Notes: generated from the sequence alone by a model not told the origin. 64,000 nt of DNA from Hordeum vulgare subsp. vulgare (GCF_904849725.1 NC_058520.1:323837186-323901185), one strand, 5' to 3'; positions 1 through 11,499 are shown, counted from the stretch's first letter. Numbers and translations are program-made.

Positions 1-740
1 CATGGAGATGGACGAACTGATGATTGTTGATAGAGAAAGGGATGCATGGGGGCATCCCCAAGCTTAGATGCTTGAGTATTCTTGAATATTTCTTAGGGTG
101 CATGGGGGAATCCCCAAGCTTGAGCGCTTTGACACTCCTGTATCTTCTTTCATCATCTCCCATCGCATACTTGAAAACTCCCTTCATACGAAACTCATCA
201 TAAGCTGATTAGAGTGGTTAGTACCCTTAATAAAATAATTCATTACCTGCTAGAAACAAAGATTTTCATGAAAAGCTACTGTTTCTCATGATTGCCAAAA
301 GGTCGCAAATAAAAAGCAAGCTTAGGATTTTCAAAATGATGAAAATGCAAAACATGGCAGAATCTGTGAAAAACAGAACATCAGGTAGTAAATAATTTAT
401 TCGGGGCACTTCTGCAACTCAAATAAAAAAACTCAGAACTGATGCTAGAAAAAAAATTATATAGATCATGCTGTAAAAAAATCAGATAAAAAAGATGATC
501 TTGTGATGTTAGGAGAATTTTTCCGTCAAGCAAGCAGAATCTGTTTCTGGACAGCATGTCACATTTTTGAACTTTCTTGCAATCGGAGGCTATAACTTGG
601 CACAAAGCTTAAAAAAGATACAATGATATTGCCACAGTAGTAACAAGCATAAAGACCACTAAAACTAAAAAAAATTGGGTTGCCTCCCAACAAGCGCTTT
701 CTTTTATGTCTTTGAGCAAGGCATAATGCAAGAAGGAGGA

Positions 741-1421
741 TCAATATTCTCTGAGGTCATCGAAATTATAAAAGCCTTCAAACGGATCCTCAACAAGTTC
801 ATCCTTATTTTTCCTAGGGAACGGGTACGTACCTTTCGCTTTCCCACGTAAGTGTATATGTCCTTTACCTATATCAATGAAGCCTCTCATGGCTCGGAGG
901 AAGTCCGTTCCAAGCACTATGTTTCCTTGGCTTGGATTCGTGATGAAGAAATCAACCATTGCATTCCTTTTAGAGAATGTAACCTGGACATCTTTTACCT
1001 TTCCCTGGGTTTCAGTAATATCCCCGTTAGAGTGTTCATGATAAGATAAAAAATTGTCCATGTGTAACCAGAGAGAATCGTAAACAACTTTTGGCATTGT
1101 AGAAACCATGGATCCAATATCACAATAAGCAAGGAAGTCTTGGTTAGAGATGTTAATTCTAACAAAAGGCTCCCAATCATCATCTATTTTCAAAATTATT
1201 TCCTTATCAACCATGGGTTTCTCTCTTTCTCTTAACTCTAGAGCATCTATTCTTCTTTCAATGGTAGCAAGTTTATCTATAATAGTGTCAAATCCATGAT
1301 CATAAACAAAGTAATTGGGTAGACCATGTATAATATCAAGAGCTATAGCCTCATCACACTCTAAATTTTTTTCCTTCAGCTTTAATTTCAAGAGAGTGTT
1401 GACACCACCTAAAAGGACCAC
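741..1421 (-). CDS. retroviral-type aspartic protease-like ORF of the Sabrina-like element
   Basis: This uninterrupted 226-residue ORF carries the core of a retrotransposon aspartic protease. Around residues 95-110 it reads LAYCDIGSMVSTMPK, the active-site loop where DTG/DSG/DLG is expected (here DIG). Residues near 165-180 read NIVLGTDFLRAMRGFIDI, the second conserved strand pair (ILGTDFL class). No gag zinc knuckle and no RT follow it. In autonomous relatives the protease is fused to gag-pol and matures the polyprotein; standing alone it may be a relic or a non-autonomous product. The first Met at 1421 is simply the first available; the coding part may start upstream. Confidence 0.7.
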   Translation of the reverse strand: MVLLGGVNTLLKLKLKEKNLECDEAIALDIIHGLPNYFVYDHGFDTIIDKLATIERRIDALELREREKPMVDKEIILKIDDDWEPFVRINISNQDFLAYCDIGSMVSTMPKVVYDSLWLHMDNFLSYHEHSNGDITETQGKVKDVQVTFSKRNAMVDFFITNPSQGNIVLGTDFLRAMRGFIDIGKGHIHLRGKAKGTYPFPRKNKDELVEDPFEGFYNFDDLREY

Positions 1422-1717
1422 GATAAAAATCTTCTAAGCACAATTTTGATAGGGATCCAAGGCATAATTCTTTTATGTGCCTCAGAAATTCTATCCCAAG
1501 CTTTCTTCACATCTTCTCCAACCCTTTGATGGAAATCTAGGACCTCAGATTCCCTCAAAGCACCAAATCCTAATATGCTTGACAACTAAAAGCAAAGTAA
1601 CTGATTTTTTTGTGGTTTTTTCTATAAGACTCCAAAGAAAAAACTACAAAGCAAACTAACAAGACTAAAAAGCAAAGGTAAAGGATAGCATACAACTCCC
1701 CTATCTTGAAGACTGGA

Positions 1718-1735
1718 GCCCCCGACAACGACGCT
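1718..1735 (-). other. primer-binding site (tRNA-Asp type, degenerate)
   Basis: The minus strand reads TAGCGTCGTTGTCGGGGG. This resembles the TGGCGCCGTTGCCGGGGA class used by Athila-lineage elements and thought to pair with the 3' end of tRNA-Asp. It lies about ten bases inside the LTR, matching the offset seen in the WHAM-like element at 19256. Confidence 0.6.
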
Positions 1736-1745
1736 AGAAAAACTT

Positions 1746-3405
1746 TGCTTGATGATGAGATGATCTATATACTTCTTGCACCTCGTTGGTTACCCCAAGT
1801 GGAAGGTTGAGATGTAGTCAGCAGCAAGTTTTCCCTCACAGAGAGACTGTGAGGTTTATCGAACCAGGAGGACTCCTAGGACCAACAAGTAGGTGTCTTC
1901 CACCCTGGTGCTAGCAGAAGAGGTGGACCTGCACACACACAAATAGCTTTTCTCCCAACGAGTATAGAGATATTGTCAATCTCTCCGGCCTTGTAGTTTG
2001 CAAAGGATCAAAACACAAGCGGGAAAAGTAATAGTGATTGCAACAGAAAAGTAAATGAAAACGGTAAATGATGGAGGTGTAAACAATGATGGTGATATGG
2101 ACCGGAGTCACATGATGTTCACTAGTGATGTATCTCTCCCAAAAGACGATAAAAAACTATGCTTGGGTGAACAAATTACAGTTGGGCAATTGACAGAATT
2201 ATGAACGCACCGCAATGCTAATTATGCTACTTGATAGTTAGAGGTTCAATAGTAACGGGTAGTACGCCAAGACAAGTAGACCGTTTATTCATCAACATCT
2301 ACTTACTAATCATCCACGTTGACATATCTATTCAGAACATCTCTCCGATATTAAGTTGAGATCCCCACCCAAATTGTAAACTCAAAGCAACAGATAACTG
2401 CATTAACGAACTATGTGTAAGGTAAACAATCCATGCAACCGTGGTCACAAGCACCGTTGTTTTCTCCCTCGTGGCAACAACACATCCCCTAATCTCATGT
2501 TTCTGTCACTCATGCTAGACATCGAGAGGCATGAACCCACAATCATGCATAATGCTCCCTCTTGGAGTTACAATCTACTACTCGGCCAAAGCAATAAATA
2601 GTAATGGAGAACATGCATGAATCACTAAGGACCATAATATAAAAGGATAATCATATATATAACTCATAATAATCTGAACATATTCTCATAATCCATTGGA
2701 TCCCAACAAACCAATAGCAATAGCAAGAGAATTACATAGATGCTTTCATCATGTAGGGAAGCTCACAAGGACTAACCATTGAAGCGCAAGATTGGAGAGA
2801 AGACATCACATAGCTACTGATCATGGACCCATGATCCAAGGAGGACTACTCACGACACGTCCGGGAAGCGTCCATGGTGGTGGATAAGCTCCCGAAGGTC
2901 AATCCTCCCTTCGGCAGGGTTCCGGGAAGAGGTCTCCTGACTCTCCTGATCTCAGAAGCGCTGCAGCGGCGGAACGATGGAGAAATTCGCTATTCTGGAT
3001 GTGATCGAAGGGTTTTCTCACGGAGGAGTAAATATATGCCAAAGGAGGGCACCGGAGGAGGTGGGACCCACCCAGGCAGCCTCTTGGCGTGGCCAGGGGG
3101 TAGGTCACGCCCACAGGTTTCCTGGGTGGCCCCTGGCCCCCTCTGGCCCATCTTCGGTGATCTGGAAGCTTCAGGTACGCTGATTTTTTGTATATTTTTC
3201 TCGAGATTTTTCGAGCTTCATAAAATTGTGTAAGATCCCCATGCAAAAAAGACATCAGCAGACAGGAACTGGCACTGGATGCACTGAGTTAGTAGGATTC
3301 TCCAAATATGTGTAAAAAGATATAAAAGTGTAGAAAAACATATAACAATGTCACCCAGAAGATCATGGAACAAGCATAACTTATAGATACGTTTGGGACA
3401 TATCA
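1746..3405 (-). repeat. 5' LTR of the Sabrina-like element
   Basis: The LTR is about 1.66 kb and is bounded by TG at 3405 and a CA end at about 1746 on the minus strand, ten bases before the primer site. The TGATAyGTCyCmAACGTATC start is typical of Sabrina-type LTRs. The ORFs inside it look like chance frames. The other LTR lies outside the window, so the left boundary rests on the primer site and not on comparison of two copies. Confidence 0.75.
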
Positions 3406-3407
3406 AC

Positions 3408-4710
3408 ATGCCGGATGTACCTAGGGATATGGAAGAGCACCGACTGAGAGTGGATCCGAAGGCAAAGCTTGTTAAAGAGCATTTGCGTCGGTCTGTAGCA
3501 GAAAAGAGAAAAGCAATCGGCGAGTAGGTGGCTCGACTCTTGGAGGAGAAATTCATACGCGAGGTATACCACTCCGAGTGGCTCACAAATGTCATCATGG
3601 TCCCCAACAAGGACAAGTCCCTTCGTATGTGTATCGATTTCAAGAACATCAATAAGGTCTGCCCGAAAGATCACTTTCCGCTCCCCGACATTGATCAAAT
3701 TGTCGATTTGACTGTGGGGTGTGAGCGCTTATCTTGTCTTGATGCTTATTCTGGCTACCATCAGATCCATCTGTTTGGTCCAGATGAAATAAAAACAGCC
3801 TTCATCACCCCTTTCAGGTGTTTCTGCTATATCACCATGCCTTTTGGTTTGAAGAATGCTGGCGCGACTTTCATGCGTATGATCCCGAAGTGCCTGCTTG
3901 ATCAAGTTAGTCGGAACGTCGAAGCGTACACAGATGATATTGTGGTCAAGTCTCATAAAGGTTCCGACCTACTGACTGACCTGGCAGAGACATTCCCAAC
4001 CTGAGAAAGTATGACATCAAACTAAATCCAACTAAGTGCACGTTCGGCGTCCCTGGCGGCAAGTTACTCGGTTTCCTCGTTTCCGAACATGGGATCGATG
4101 TTAACCCCGAGAAGATCGGTGATATCGTCCGAATGCAAAGCCCTGTGCGCGTGCACGATGTCCAGAGGCTCACACGTTGTCTGGCAGAATTGAGTCGGTT
4201 CATCTCTAGTCTCGATGAAAAGACATTGCCTTTATATTGACTCATCAAAAAATATGATGTGTTCGAGTGGAATGACGAGGCAGAAGCAGCATTTGTCGAG
4301 CTAAAAGCCCTACTTTCCTCCCAGCCGGTGCTTGCTGCTCCGCACAACAAAGAACCTCTGATCTTATACATCGCAGCTACTAATAAAGTTGTCAGCATAG
4401 TTCTGACCGTCGAGCGAGAAGGGGAAGGCAAAGATTACAAAGTCCAGTGCCCAGTCTACTACATTTCTGAAGTACTAACCCCTTTGAAGCAAAGGTATCC
4501 TCATTACGAGAAGCTCCTCTATGGAATATATTTATCAGCAAAGAAGGTGGCACATTACTTTCAAGATCATTCGATATCAGTCATGAGCGATGCCCCATTA
4601 TCATCAATTCTTAACAACCGCGACGCGTCGGGTCGTGTGGCTAAATGGGCCATCGAGTTGTTTATTTTGACATCAAGTTTGAGGCAAAGAAAGCTATCAA
4701 GTCTCAAGCC
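3408..4710 (+). pseudogene. Tat gypsy reverse transcriptase and first RNase H, broken
   Basis: Translation from 3408 gives MPDVPRDMEEHRL, the usual lead-in to gypsy RT, then a TAG at 3525-3527. From 3528 the RT fingers and palm follow: MCIDFKNINKVCPKDHFPLP, CLDAYSGYHQI, TMPFGLKNAGATF and the catalytic box YTDDIVV (normally YADD/YVDD). A frame change near 3990 moves the thumb and connection into another frame (GVPGGKLLGFLVSEHGIDVNP), a TGA sits at 4238-4240, and RNase H (VFEWNDEAEAAF ... RVAKWAIEL) continues to a further frame change near 4660. At least two indels and two nonsense codons make it inactive. Confidence 0.85.
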
Positions 4711-5387
4711 CTTCCTGATTTCATGACCGAGTGGGTGGAACAACAATAGCCAACTCAAATTCACTTGGCACACTGGACTATGTTCTTCGATGGCTCCAAA
4801 ATGTTGAATGGGCCGATATTGGTGTGGTATTGGTGTCCCCAAAAGGCGACAAACTCAACTATGTTCTCCAGATTCATTTTGACTCCTCCAACAACGAGGC
4901 TGAATATGAAGCCCTCCTCTACGGATTGCGTATCGGCATCTCACTCGGTGTCTGACGCTTCATGGTATATGGTGACTCAGATCTGGTGGTCAATCAAGTG
5001 ATGAAGGAATGGGATGTCAGAAACCCCGCCATGACTGGATATTGTCACGCTGTAAGGAAGCTTCAGAACAAGTTTGAAGGTTTGGAACTCCACCATGTTC
5101 CCCGATTGAAAAATCAAGCAACCGACGAACTGGCCAAGATTGGGTCCACTTGGAAACCTGTCCCCAGCAGTGTCTTCCTGGAACACTTACATACTCCTTC
5201 GGTGCAACAAGATCCTTTCACTAAAGATCCCCCACAACCGATAAGCACCACCAATCCGACTAAGATTGATGTTCCAGCAGTCGTTGATTTAGTTATGGAA
5301 ATTCTGGCGATCACGCCCGAGTTGGCAGTACCATACGTTGCATACACCCTAAGGCGAGAACTCCCTGAAGACGAAGCTGAAGCTAAG
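4711..5387 (+). pseudogene. second, archaeal-type RNase H domain (aRNH) of the Tat element
   Basis: The segment shows the acidic residues of a complete RNase H fold: FFDGSK, NNEAEYEALL, YGDSDLVV and ATDELAKI. It follows the ordinary gypsy RNase H and precedes integrase, which is the dual-RNase H arrangement described for plant Tat elements. It is split by a TAG near 4747, a frame change near 4825 and a TGA at 4953-4955; the following linker runs to a TAG at 5388-5390. The extra domain is thought to take over the active RNase H role, but here the copy is dead. Confidence 0.8.
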
Positions 5388-5390
5388 TAG

Positions 5391-6567
5391 ATTGTCCGCA
5401 GATCGAAGGATTTTATTGTGATGGGCGATCAACTTTACAGAGAAAGTGTTACTGGCGTAGCTCAACGGTGCATCTCCCCTGAGGAGGGCCAACTAATCCT
5501 GGAAGAAATCCACTCGGGGACCTGTGGACATCATATGTCCTCTCGGACCATTGTTGCCAAAGCATACCGAGCTGGGTTCTTTTGGCCGCGCACTAATGAA
5601 ATGACCAAAGATATTGTTGATCACTACCAAGGTTGCCAATTCTATTATAACTTGTCTCACAAGCCTGCATCTGCCTTGAAGACCATCCCACTCTTCCGGC
5701 CGTTTGCTGTTTGGGGTTTGGATATGGTCGACCCTTTCCGAACAGGCCAGAGTGGATTCACACACTTGCTTGTTGGAGTCGACAAGTTTACTAAATGGAT
5801 TGAAGCCAAGCCAATAAATAAGTTGGACTCGTGCACCGCCTTCAAGTTCATAAAAGAGATACCATTTCGGTACGGATTTTGTCACAAGATCATAACAGAC
5901 AATGGTTCTAACTTCGATTCGGAGGAGTTCAGGCACTTCTACTCTACTCAAGGCACTCGGGTGGATTATGCGTCCAACACCCCCCCCAAACCAATGGAAA
6001 AACTGAGCGGGCAAATGGTCTTATCCTTCAAGGGCTAAAACCAGGACTCATGCGGGATTTGGAACATGCGGCTGGAGCCTGGGTAACTGAGCTACCATCT
6101 GTTTTGTGGGTCTTCAGAACAACTCCCAAATGGTTGACTCGATGCACACCCTTCTTCTTGGTATATGGAGCTGAAGCTGTCTTGCCAAGTGATCTCCTTC
6201 ATAATTCTCCCTTGTGGATTTCTATTCAGAGGCTGAAGCTAAACAGGCGCGACAGGACAGAGTGGATCTCGTGGAGGAGGAGCGTGAACTGGCCTTAATT
6301 CGGTCGACCGTATACCAACAGGATCTATGTCGTTTCCATGTGAGGCATGTCAAGAGTCGAGCATTCCATGAAGGCGATCTGGTGCTCCGAGTGGATCAAC
6401 AGAGACCTCACAAGCTTTCCCCTACATGGGAAGAACCATTCGTCATCACTAAGGTATTGAATAATGGAGCCTACCATCTTTACAACCTCAAGAAGAGAGC
6501 GATGAACCCCGTGCTTGGAATGCAGACCTACTCCGATGTTTTTATGCTTGACAACCGATTTGTTTGA
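5391..6567 (+). pseudogene. Tat gypsy integrase, frameshifted
   Basis: The N-terminal zinc-binding region has the H pair (CGHHMSSRT) but CQFYYN where CxxC is expected, so the second Cys is Tyr. The catalytic core follows with WGLDMVDPF, ITDNGSNF and a disrupted third acidic region: the frame changes in a run of seven C near 5985 and the normal course resumes at about 6000-6205 (VWVFRTTPKW-type region, VYGAEAVLPSD). A second frame change near 6210 leads to the C-terminal part (6214-6567), which ends with an SH3-like region (FHEGDLVLRV ... LSPTWEEPFVI). The TGA at 6565-6567 closes pol. Confidence 0.8.
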
Positions 6568-6652
6568 TGTAATAGGGGAGTTTACTAAACAACGTTGCTT
6601 GCCAAAGTCATGATTCATACATTTTTGTCGATTCCGGTCGAGAAATTTCACA
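6568..6652 (+). other. non-coding spacer after Tat pol
   Basis: This short stretch lies between the integrase stop and the hairpin array. No ORF, promoter or terminator motif is evident. Confidence 0.5.
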
Positions 6653-7797
6653 CTCAAAATATACTCTGAGTGAAGAGCAATACTCTCACTCGGGGGCTTA
6701 GCTGCGAACATGTTTTCGCATAAGTTCGAAACCCTTCCAAGTGAATAGCAACCTATTCACTCGGATGCTTACCTGCGAACCAGTCTTCGCTTAACTATAA
6801 AATATACTCTGAGTGAAGAGAAATCCTCTCACTCGGGGGCTTAGCCGTGAAGATGTTTTCGCCTAAGTTCAAAACCCTTCTGAGTGAATAGCAACCTATT
6901 CACTCGGATGCTTGGCTGCGAACCAGTCTTTGCCTAAGTATAAAATATACTCCGAGTGAAGAGCAATCCTCTCACTCGGGGGATTAGCTGCGAACATATT
7001 TTCGCCTAAGTTCAAAACCCTTCCGAGTGAATAGAAACCTATTCACTCGGATGCTTAGTTGCGAACCAATCTTCGCCTAAGTATAAAATATACTCCGAGT
7101 GAAGAGCAATCCTCTCACTCGGGGGCTTAGCTGCGAACATGTTTTCGCCTAAGTTCAAAACCCTTCTGAGTGAATAGGAACCTATTCACTCGGATGCTTA
7201 GCCGTGAACTAGTCTTCGCCTAAGTATAATATATACTACGAGTGAAGAGCAATCCTCTCACTCGGGGGATTAGCTACGAACATGTTTTCGCCTAAATTCA
7301 AAAACCTTCCGAGTGAATAGCAACCTATTCAGTTAGATGCTTAGCTGCGAATAAGTCTTCGCCTAAGTATAAAATATACTCCGAGTGAAGAGCAATCCTC
7401 TCACTCGGGGGCTTAGCTACGAACATGTTTTCACCTAAGTTCAAAACCCTTCTGAGTGAATAGCAACCTATTCACTCGGATGCTTGGCTGTGAACCAGTC
7501 TTCACCTAAGTATAAAATATACTCCGAGTGAAGAGCAATCCTCTCACTCGAGGGCTTAGCTGCGAACATGTTTTTGCCTAAGTTCAAAACCCTTCCGAGT
7601 GAATAGCAACCTATTCACTCGGATGCTTAGCTTCGAACCAGTCTTCGCCTAAGTATAAAATATACTCCGAGTGAACATCAATCCTCTCACTTGGAGGCTA
7701 GCTGCGAACATGTTTTCGCCTAAGTTCAAAACCCTTCTGATTGATTAGCAACCTATTCACTCGGGAACTTAGCAGCGAGTCATTTTTCGCCTAAGTT
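6653..7797. repeat. 143-bp tandem array (8 units, about 16 hairpins)
   Basis: The marker TATAAAATATACTC recurs at 6796, 6939, 7082, 7225, 7368, 7511 and 7654, a constant 143-bp step, with one more degenerate unit on the left. Each unit is itself two related halves of about 71-72 bp. One half carries GAGTGAATAG, a CAAC loop and CTATTCACTC, a perfect 10-bp stem. The other carries GAGTGA-AGAG, a short loop and CTCT-CACTC, a nearly perfect stem. Both halves end in a GCTTAGCTGCGAAC and TTCGCCTAAG module. The array sits between the end of the sense pol gene and the end of the antisense gene. Confidence 0.95.
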
Positions 7798-7998
7798 AGA
7801 TTCTCCGAATGTCTAGAACATTCAAAAACCAAACAAACTCAGCCAAATGTAGATAAATTGAAACAAATCCAGCACAGATTAAAGTTATCCATGCAGACGA
7901 AAGTACCCGGGTTCAACACCCGAACAAAATTTTAATGGATACAGTAACACTCGGCATACCGAGGCGAATTAAAGTTTGGCGGTAATCAAAGTTCCTTC

Positions 7999-10900
7999 TC
8001 AAGGCTCACCAGGACTCGCAGGCTCAACGAAGGTGTCAAGGTCGATCCCATCAGCAATGCGAGTCACCGCGTCGATGAAGGTCTCCATGAAATCTTTAAA
8101 CTGGAGCTTCTTCGTATTAGCTATCTGGAGCGCCTTCAACTTATCTTCCCTAGCTTCTTTGCAATGGACTCGGTCGAGCGAAAGGGTCACGTGAGATCCA
8201 CATCGCGCAACAGACTTCTTTCACGCCTGCACCCTATTGGGAATCTCGTCCAAGCGGCTCATTATGGACTCCATATCAGTATGGAAAGTGTCCTCAGGCC
8301 ACAAATCCTTGTCAACTTCCCCTACACAGCTCGCACTCGGGCGACGTACCCCTGGACCTTCAAGAGACGAGCGTTGAGGCGAAACATATCTACGGACACG
8401 GCATCTGAAACAGGTGACTTGGTGGGTTCTAGATACGGCCCCACCTCTTCAGTCTCCTTATCAAAGTTTAGGAAGAATTCTATGCGAAGGAAAGATGAAA
8501 AGTCAGTCACAATTCATTCGGTAAAGTTTGAAGAGATCCACTCGGCGAAAGAAGCATACCTGTAAGCGTCCCGAGCATTTTGGTCAAGAAATCCTTCAGA
8601 TACTTTTCCATGGTGTTCCCCCTTTTCACCATTTGCTCATGCTTTTCCCCCATTCGAGTCGTTCTTTCTTCAGCTTCGTGTTTTCTTCTTCCAACTTGTC
8701 GATTTCCAAGTGCTTCTTCTCAGCAGCCCCGGACCTGTCCTTAACTTCTGCAAGGACCTTGTCCTTGTCCTTGAGTGCTTTCTTCAAGGCGTCCAAGTCA
8801 TTGGTCCTCACTTCTAGATCCAGGTGAAGCTGGTTCTTCTCTGATGACAAGTTAGCATACTTGACTCTAATTTCACAAGCTTTCTGAAAAACATCAAGGA
8901 AATAGTTCACTCGACACGAATATTTTTCCACTCCCGAGTGGAAAAGTATAGTCCAGTCGACCGAATGGCAGTCCACTGCACCCACCCAGAATACTATCAA
9001 TGCGAGAAAGGATTATGCGTCCAAGTTCTTAAGACTACGGCCACTCATAAACGGTCGACAATAGTCTCGGGGACTACACCCACTGGGTGCACTAAGCGTG
9101 CCCCCACTGGATACAAAACCACTCGACCAGGTTCGGCCTGGCCGAGCCACGAAAAAGAACTAGAGTATGTCTTCCAATTAGACCATTGCCGATGCAAGCA
9201 CTCAACAACGGACTCGAGGACTACACCCAGTGGGTGCACTCAGCATGCCCCCACTGGATACAAAACCACCTGACCACGTCTGGCCTGGCCGAATAAAAAA
9301 GATAACAAGACTTCAAATCAGACCCCTACAAATGCAAACACCCGACAACGGTCTCGGGGACTACACCCACTGGGTTCACTCAGTGTGCCCCCACTAGATC
9401 ATAGGCAAACAAACATACGACACAGGAAAACACCTAGTGGGTGTAAAGTCAAGATAGATAAGATTCAATTGAAAATGGACTTACAATTGCACTTACTCGG
9501 ATGTTGGCTTGAAACACCGAACTGGCATCATATGCCAACTTGCTGGCCTCAAACGCCTCTCTGGTCGGCTGCATTGTCTGTTCGGCTTGAATCATGGCTT
9601 CTTTAGCAGCTCCAGTTTGATCTTCCGGGACACGTTGTAGAGAATATGCAAGTGCTGAAGGAGTCGGCGTCGCAGAAGAGGTAACATGAGTTACTAGAGG
9701 AGGCACAGTCGGCACTATTGTCCGAACAATTGAACCAGTCGGAGGAGCTGTAATCACAGCAGTCAAACTTTTTGGAGGAGCACCCAATACCGGCGCTTCA
9801 GGCATGTCCTTAGTCAATTTGGCACACGAACGTTGCGGTTCTCCCTCGTCATCCAAGAGGATGACACCTATAGCTGTCAGTCGACAGTGTCAGTTAGTTT
9901 AGTCGGATGAAGGCTTGTCCTACCTTGTTGAGAGGCACACATGTCCACAGCATCGAAGTCCATGAGATCTTCTTCATCCCCGACAAGCGATGTCACCGAG
10001 GTAGCAACTCTGGCAAGTAAATTTCACTCGGTTGTCAAAGGCATGGAAATTCATAATAACAAAATAAAGAAAGAGATAGGCACTCACGTTGAAGCGACTG
10101 GCACGGCGATCCTCATTTGAGGCACAACCTTCCGAGGCTTAGGAGCGTTAGGCTTGGGTTGTTTGGCAGCTTTTTCCGCAGAATCAGTCGTAGTAGCTAT
10201 ATCACGCCTTCATGTTCCTTGTGCTAGACACTAAGGTCTTGCTTGGGGTAGCCACTGGATCATGGCAATGCTTGGATCGTGACTCGAGGCACACAAGAGA
10301 CTGGTTTTCTTCCTCACTCTCATCCGAATCATCTTCACTCCCCTCGCTGTCTTCAGCATAGTCGCTGTGAATGCTGTCACCTTTGCTTTCCACACCGACG
10401 TCAAGCTGAGCCCATTGGGTACGGGTGAATGCATGTTTATCCACTCCCGCAAGATACAAAAGTAGCAAAACCAGTCGGCCGAAGATTCGGTCACTCGACA
10501 AAGATATGAAAGTAATCCGAATAGAAATAACGCACTAGATTCCGTGGCTTGTTTTCAATAGAGTAAGGCAAGACTAGCTTGGCTCCTAATGGATTGTCGC
10601 AGGCTCCAGTGATGCTTTTGAGCCACTGAGCCACGGTTTTCTCAGAAACCTCCTCCGGGTGTGACCGAGTGGAGTCCTCAAGGCCCGAGTAGTTCCACAT
10701 GGCATGATCCCTTGCGTGAAGAGGCTGAATACGCCGACCAAGGAACGTTTCGAGCAAGTCCAACCCCGTCACTCCACCATGAACCAAGTTAACCACCTCA
10801 TTTACCAACATCCTCACCTAGGTCTTCTCATCATCGAACACGTTTATCGTCCTAGGAGTAGTCGGTCGCTCCAAGGTGAATGGCGGAAGGCGAGTCGACA

Positions 10901-11499
10901 TGTTTGGAGATGCAATATCATTACAATAAAACCAAGTCGACTGCCAATTCTAGTCTGACTCGGGAAGGGTCATCCGAGGATACGTACTCCTACTCCTCTT
11001 TTGAATCCCCAGACCACCACACAACTGAATGACATGAGTCCTACTATCACTCGGGTTTGCTTTCTTCACTGCTTGGGAACATGTGCTTAAACAGTACCCA
11101 ATGAGGAGGACAACCCAGAAAGCATTCGCACAGCGTAACGAATGCAACAAGATATGCGATGAAGTTGGGAGGAAGATGATGAAGTTGCACACCAAAATAA
11201 TGCAGGAAACCGCGGATGAAAGGATGAGGGGGCAGAGAGAAACCTCGCTCAATGTGAGTAAGGACAAGGACTCGTTCCCCTTCACGGGGCTGTGGCTCGA
11301 GCTCTCCTTCATGCAACCTCCATGACTTTTGAGCCACTATCTTGTGTTCAACAAGCTCCAAAACGTCCTCTTTCCGGACAGTTGACACGAGAAAATCTCC
11401 CTGGATCCACCCTGGCGGCACAGCAGATCGGCCGCCTAGCTTCTTCGACCTTCTGCCCTTCTTGGCGCGCTCAAGCTGGCTTGTCTTGCCCTTCATCAT
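7999..11499 (-). pseudogene. antisense multi-exon gene of the Tat element (Transposase_28-type protein)
   Basis: The gene runs opposite to pol. From ATG 11499 the first exon encodes a region of the plant 'putative gypsy type transposon' family (Pfam Transposase_28): FLHYFGVQLHHLPPN and FVTLCECFLGCPPHW. It then changes frame near 11055 and continues to 10491 (YSGLEDSTR, PYSIENKPRN) with TAGs at 10952-10950 and 10820-10818. Later exons, all with GT-AG borders whose phases agree, are about 10447-10088 (acidic), 10009-9924, 9867-9497, 8883-8560 (lysine/glutamate coiled coil) and 8479-7999. The exon 10447 acceptor is unclear. Further lesions are a TGA at 10204-10202, a frame change near 8628, another near 8325 and a TGA at 8223-8221. 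Function of the family is unknown; this copy is inactive. Confidence 0.75.
9071..9400. repeat. about 145-bp repeat, three copies, inside an intron of the antisense gene
   Basis: The phrase GGACTACACCCACTGGGTGC recurs at 9071, 9218 and 9358 with minor changes, giving spacings of 147 and 140 bp. Each copy includes CCCACTGGGTG, itself a small palindrome, and a CCCCCACTGGAT module. All three lie within the 613-bp intron 9496-8884. Confidence 0.85.

Larger units (their letters stand above)
1..3405 (-). mobile_element. Sabrina-like Athila-lineage gypsy retrotransposon, cut by window start
   Basis: Reading on the minus strand, the LTR begins TGATATGTCCCAAACGTATC at 3405 and the internal region runs left to the window edge. 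Order on the minus strand is LTR (3405-1746), a primer site complementary to a tRNA 3' end (1735-1718), one protease-like ORF (1421-741), then non-coding DNA with two copies of an AAGCTTGGGG(A)-type purine tract near 130-55, as found before the 3' LTR in this lineage. No RT or integrase coding is seen, which fits the mostly non-autonomous Sabrina group. The bases next to the LTR, ACATG at 3406-3410, are the expected 5-bp target duplicate and fall inside the pol gene of the Tat element to the right, so this element is the younger of the two. The family name is recognition only. Confidence 0.8.

Noticed and set aside
2874..3255. Overlapping 119- and 118-residue frames on both strands
   Set aside because: They lie in the GC-rich part of the Sabrina-like LTR, overlap each other on opposite strands and show no domain; they are composition by-products.
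6653..7797. CRISPR-like array
   Set aside because: Units are contiguous 143-bp tandem copies without unique spacers, inside a plant retrotransposon.
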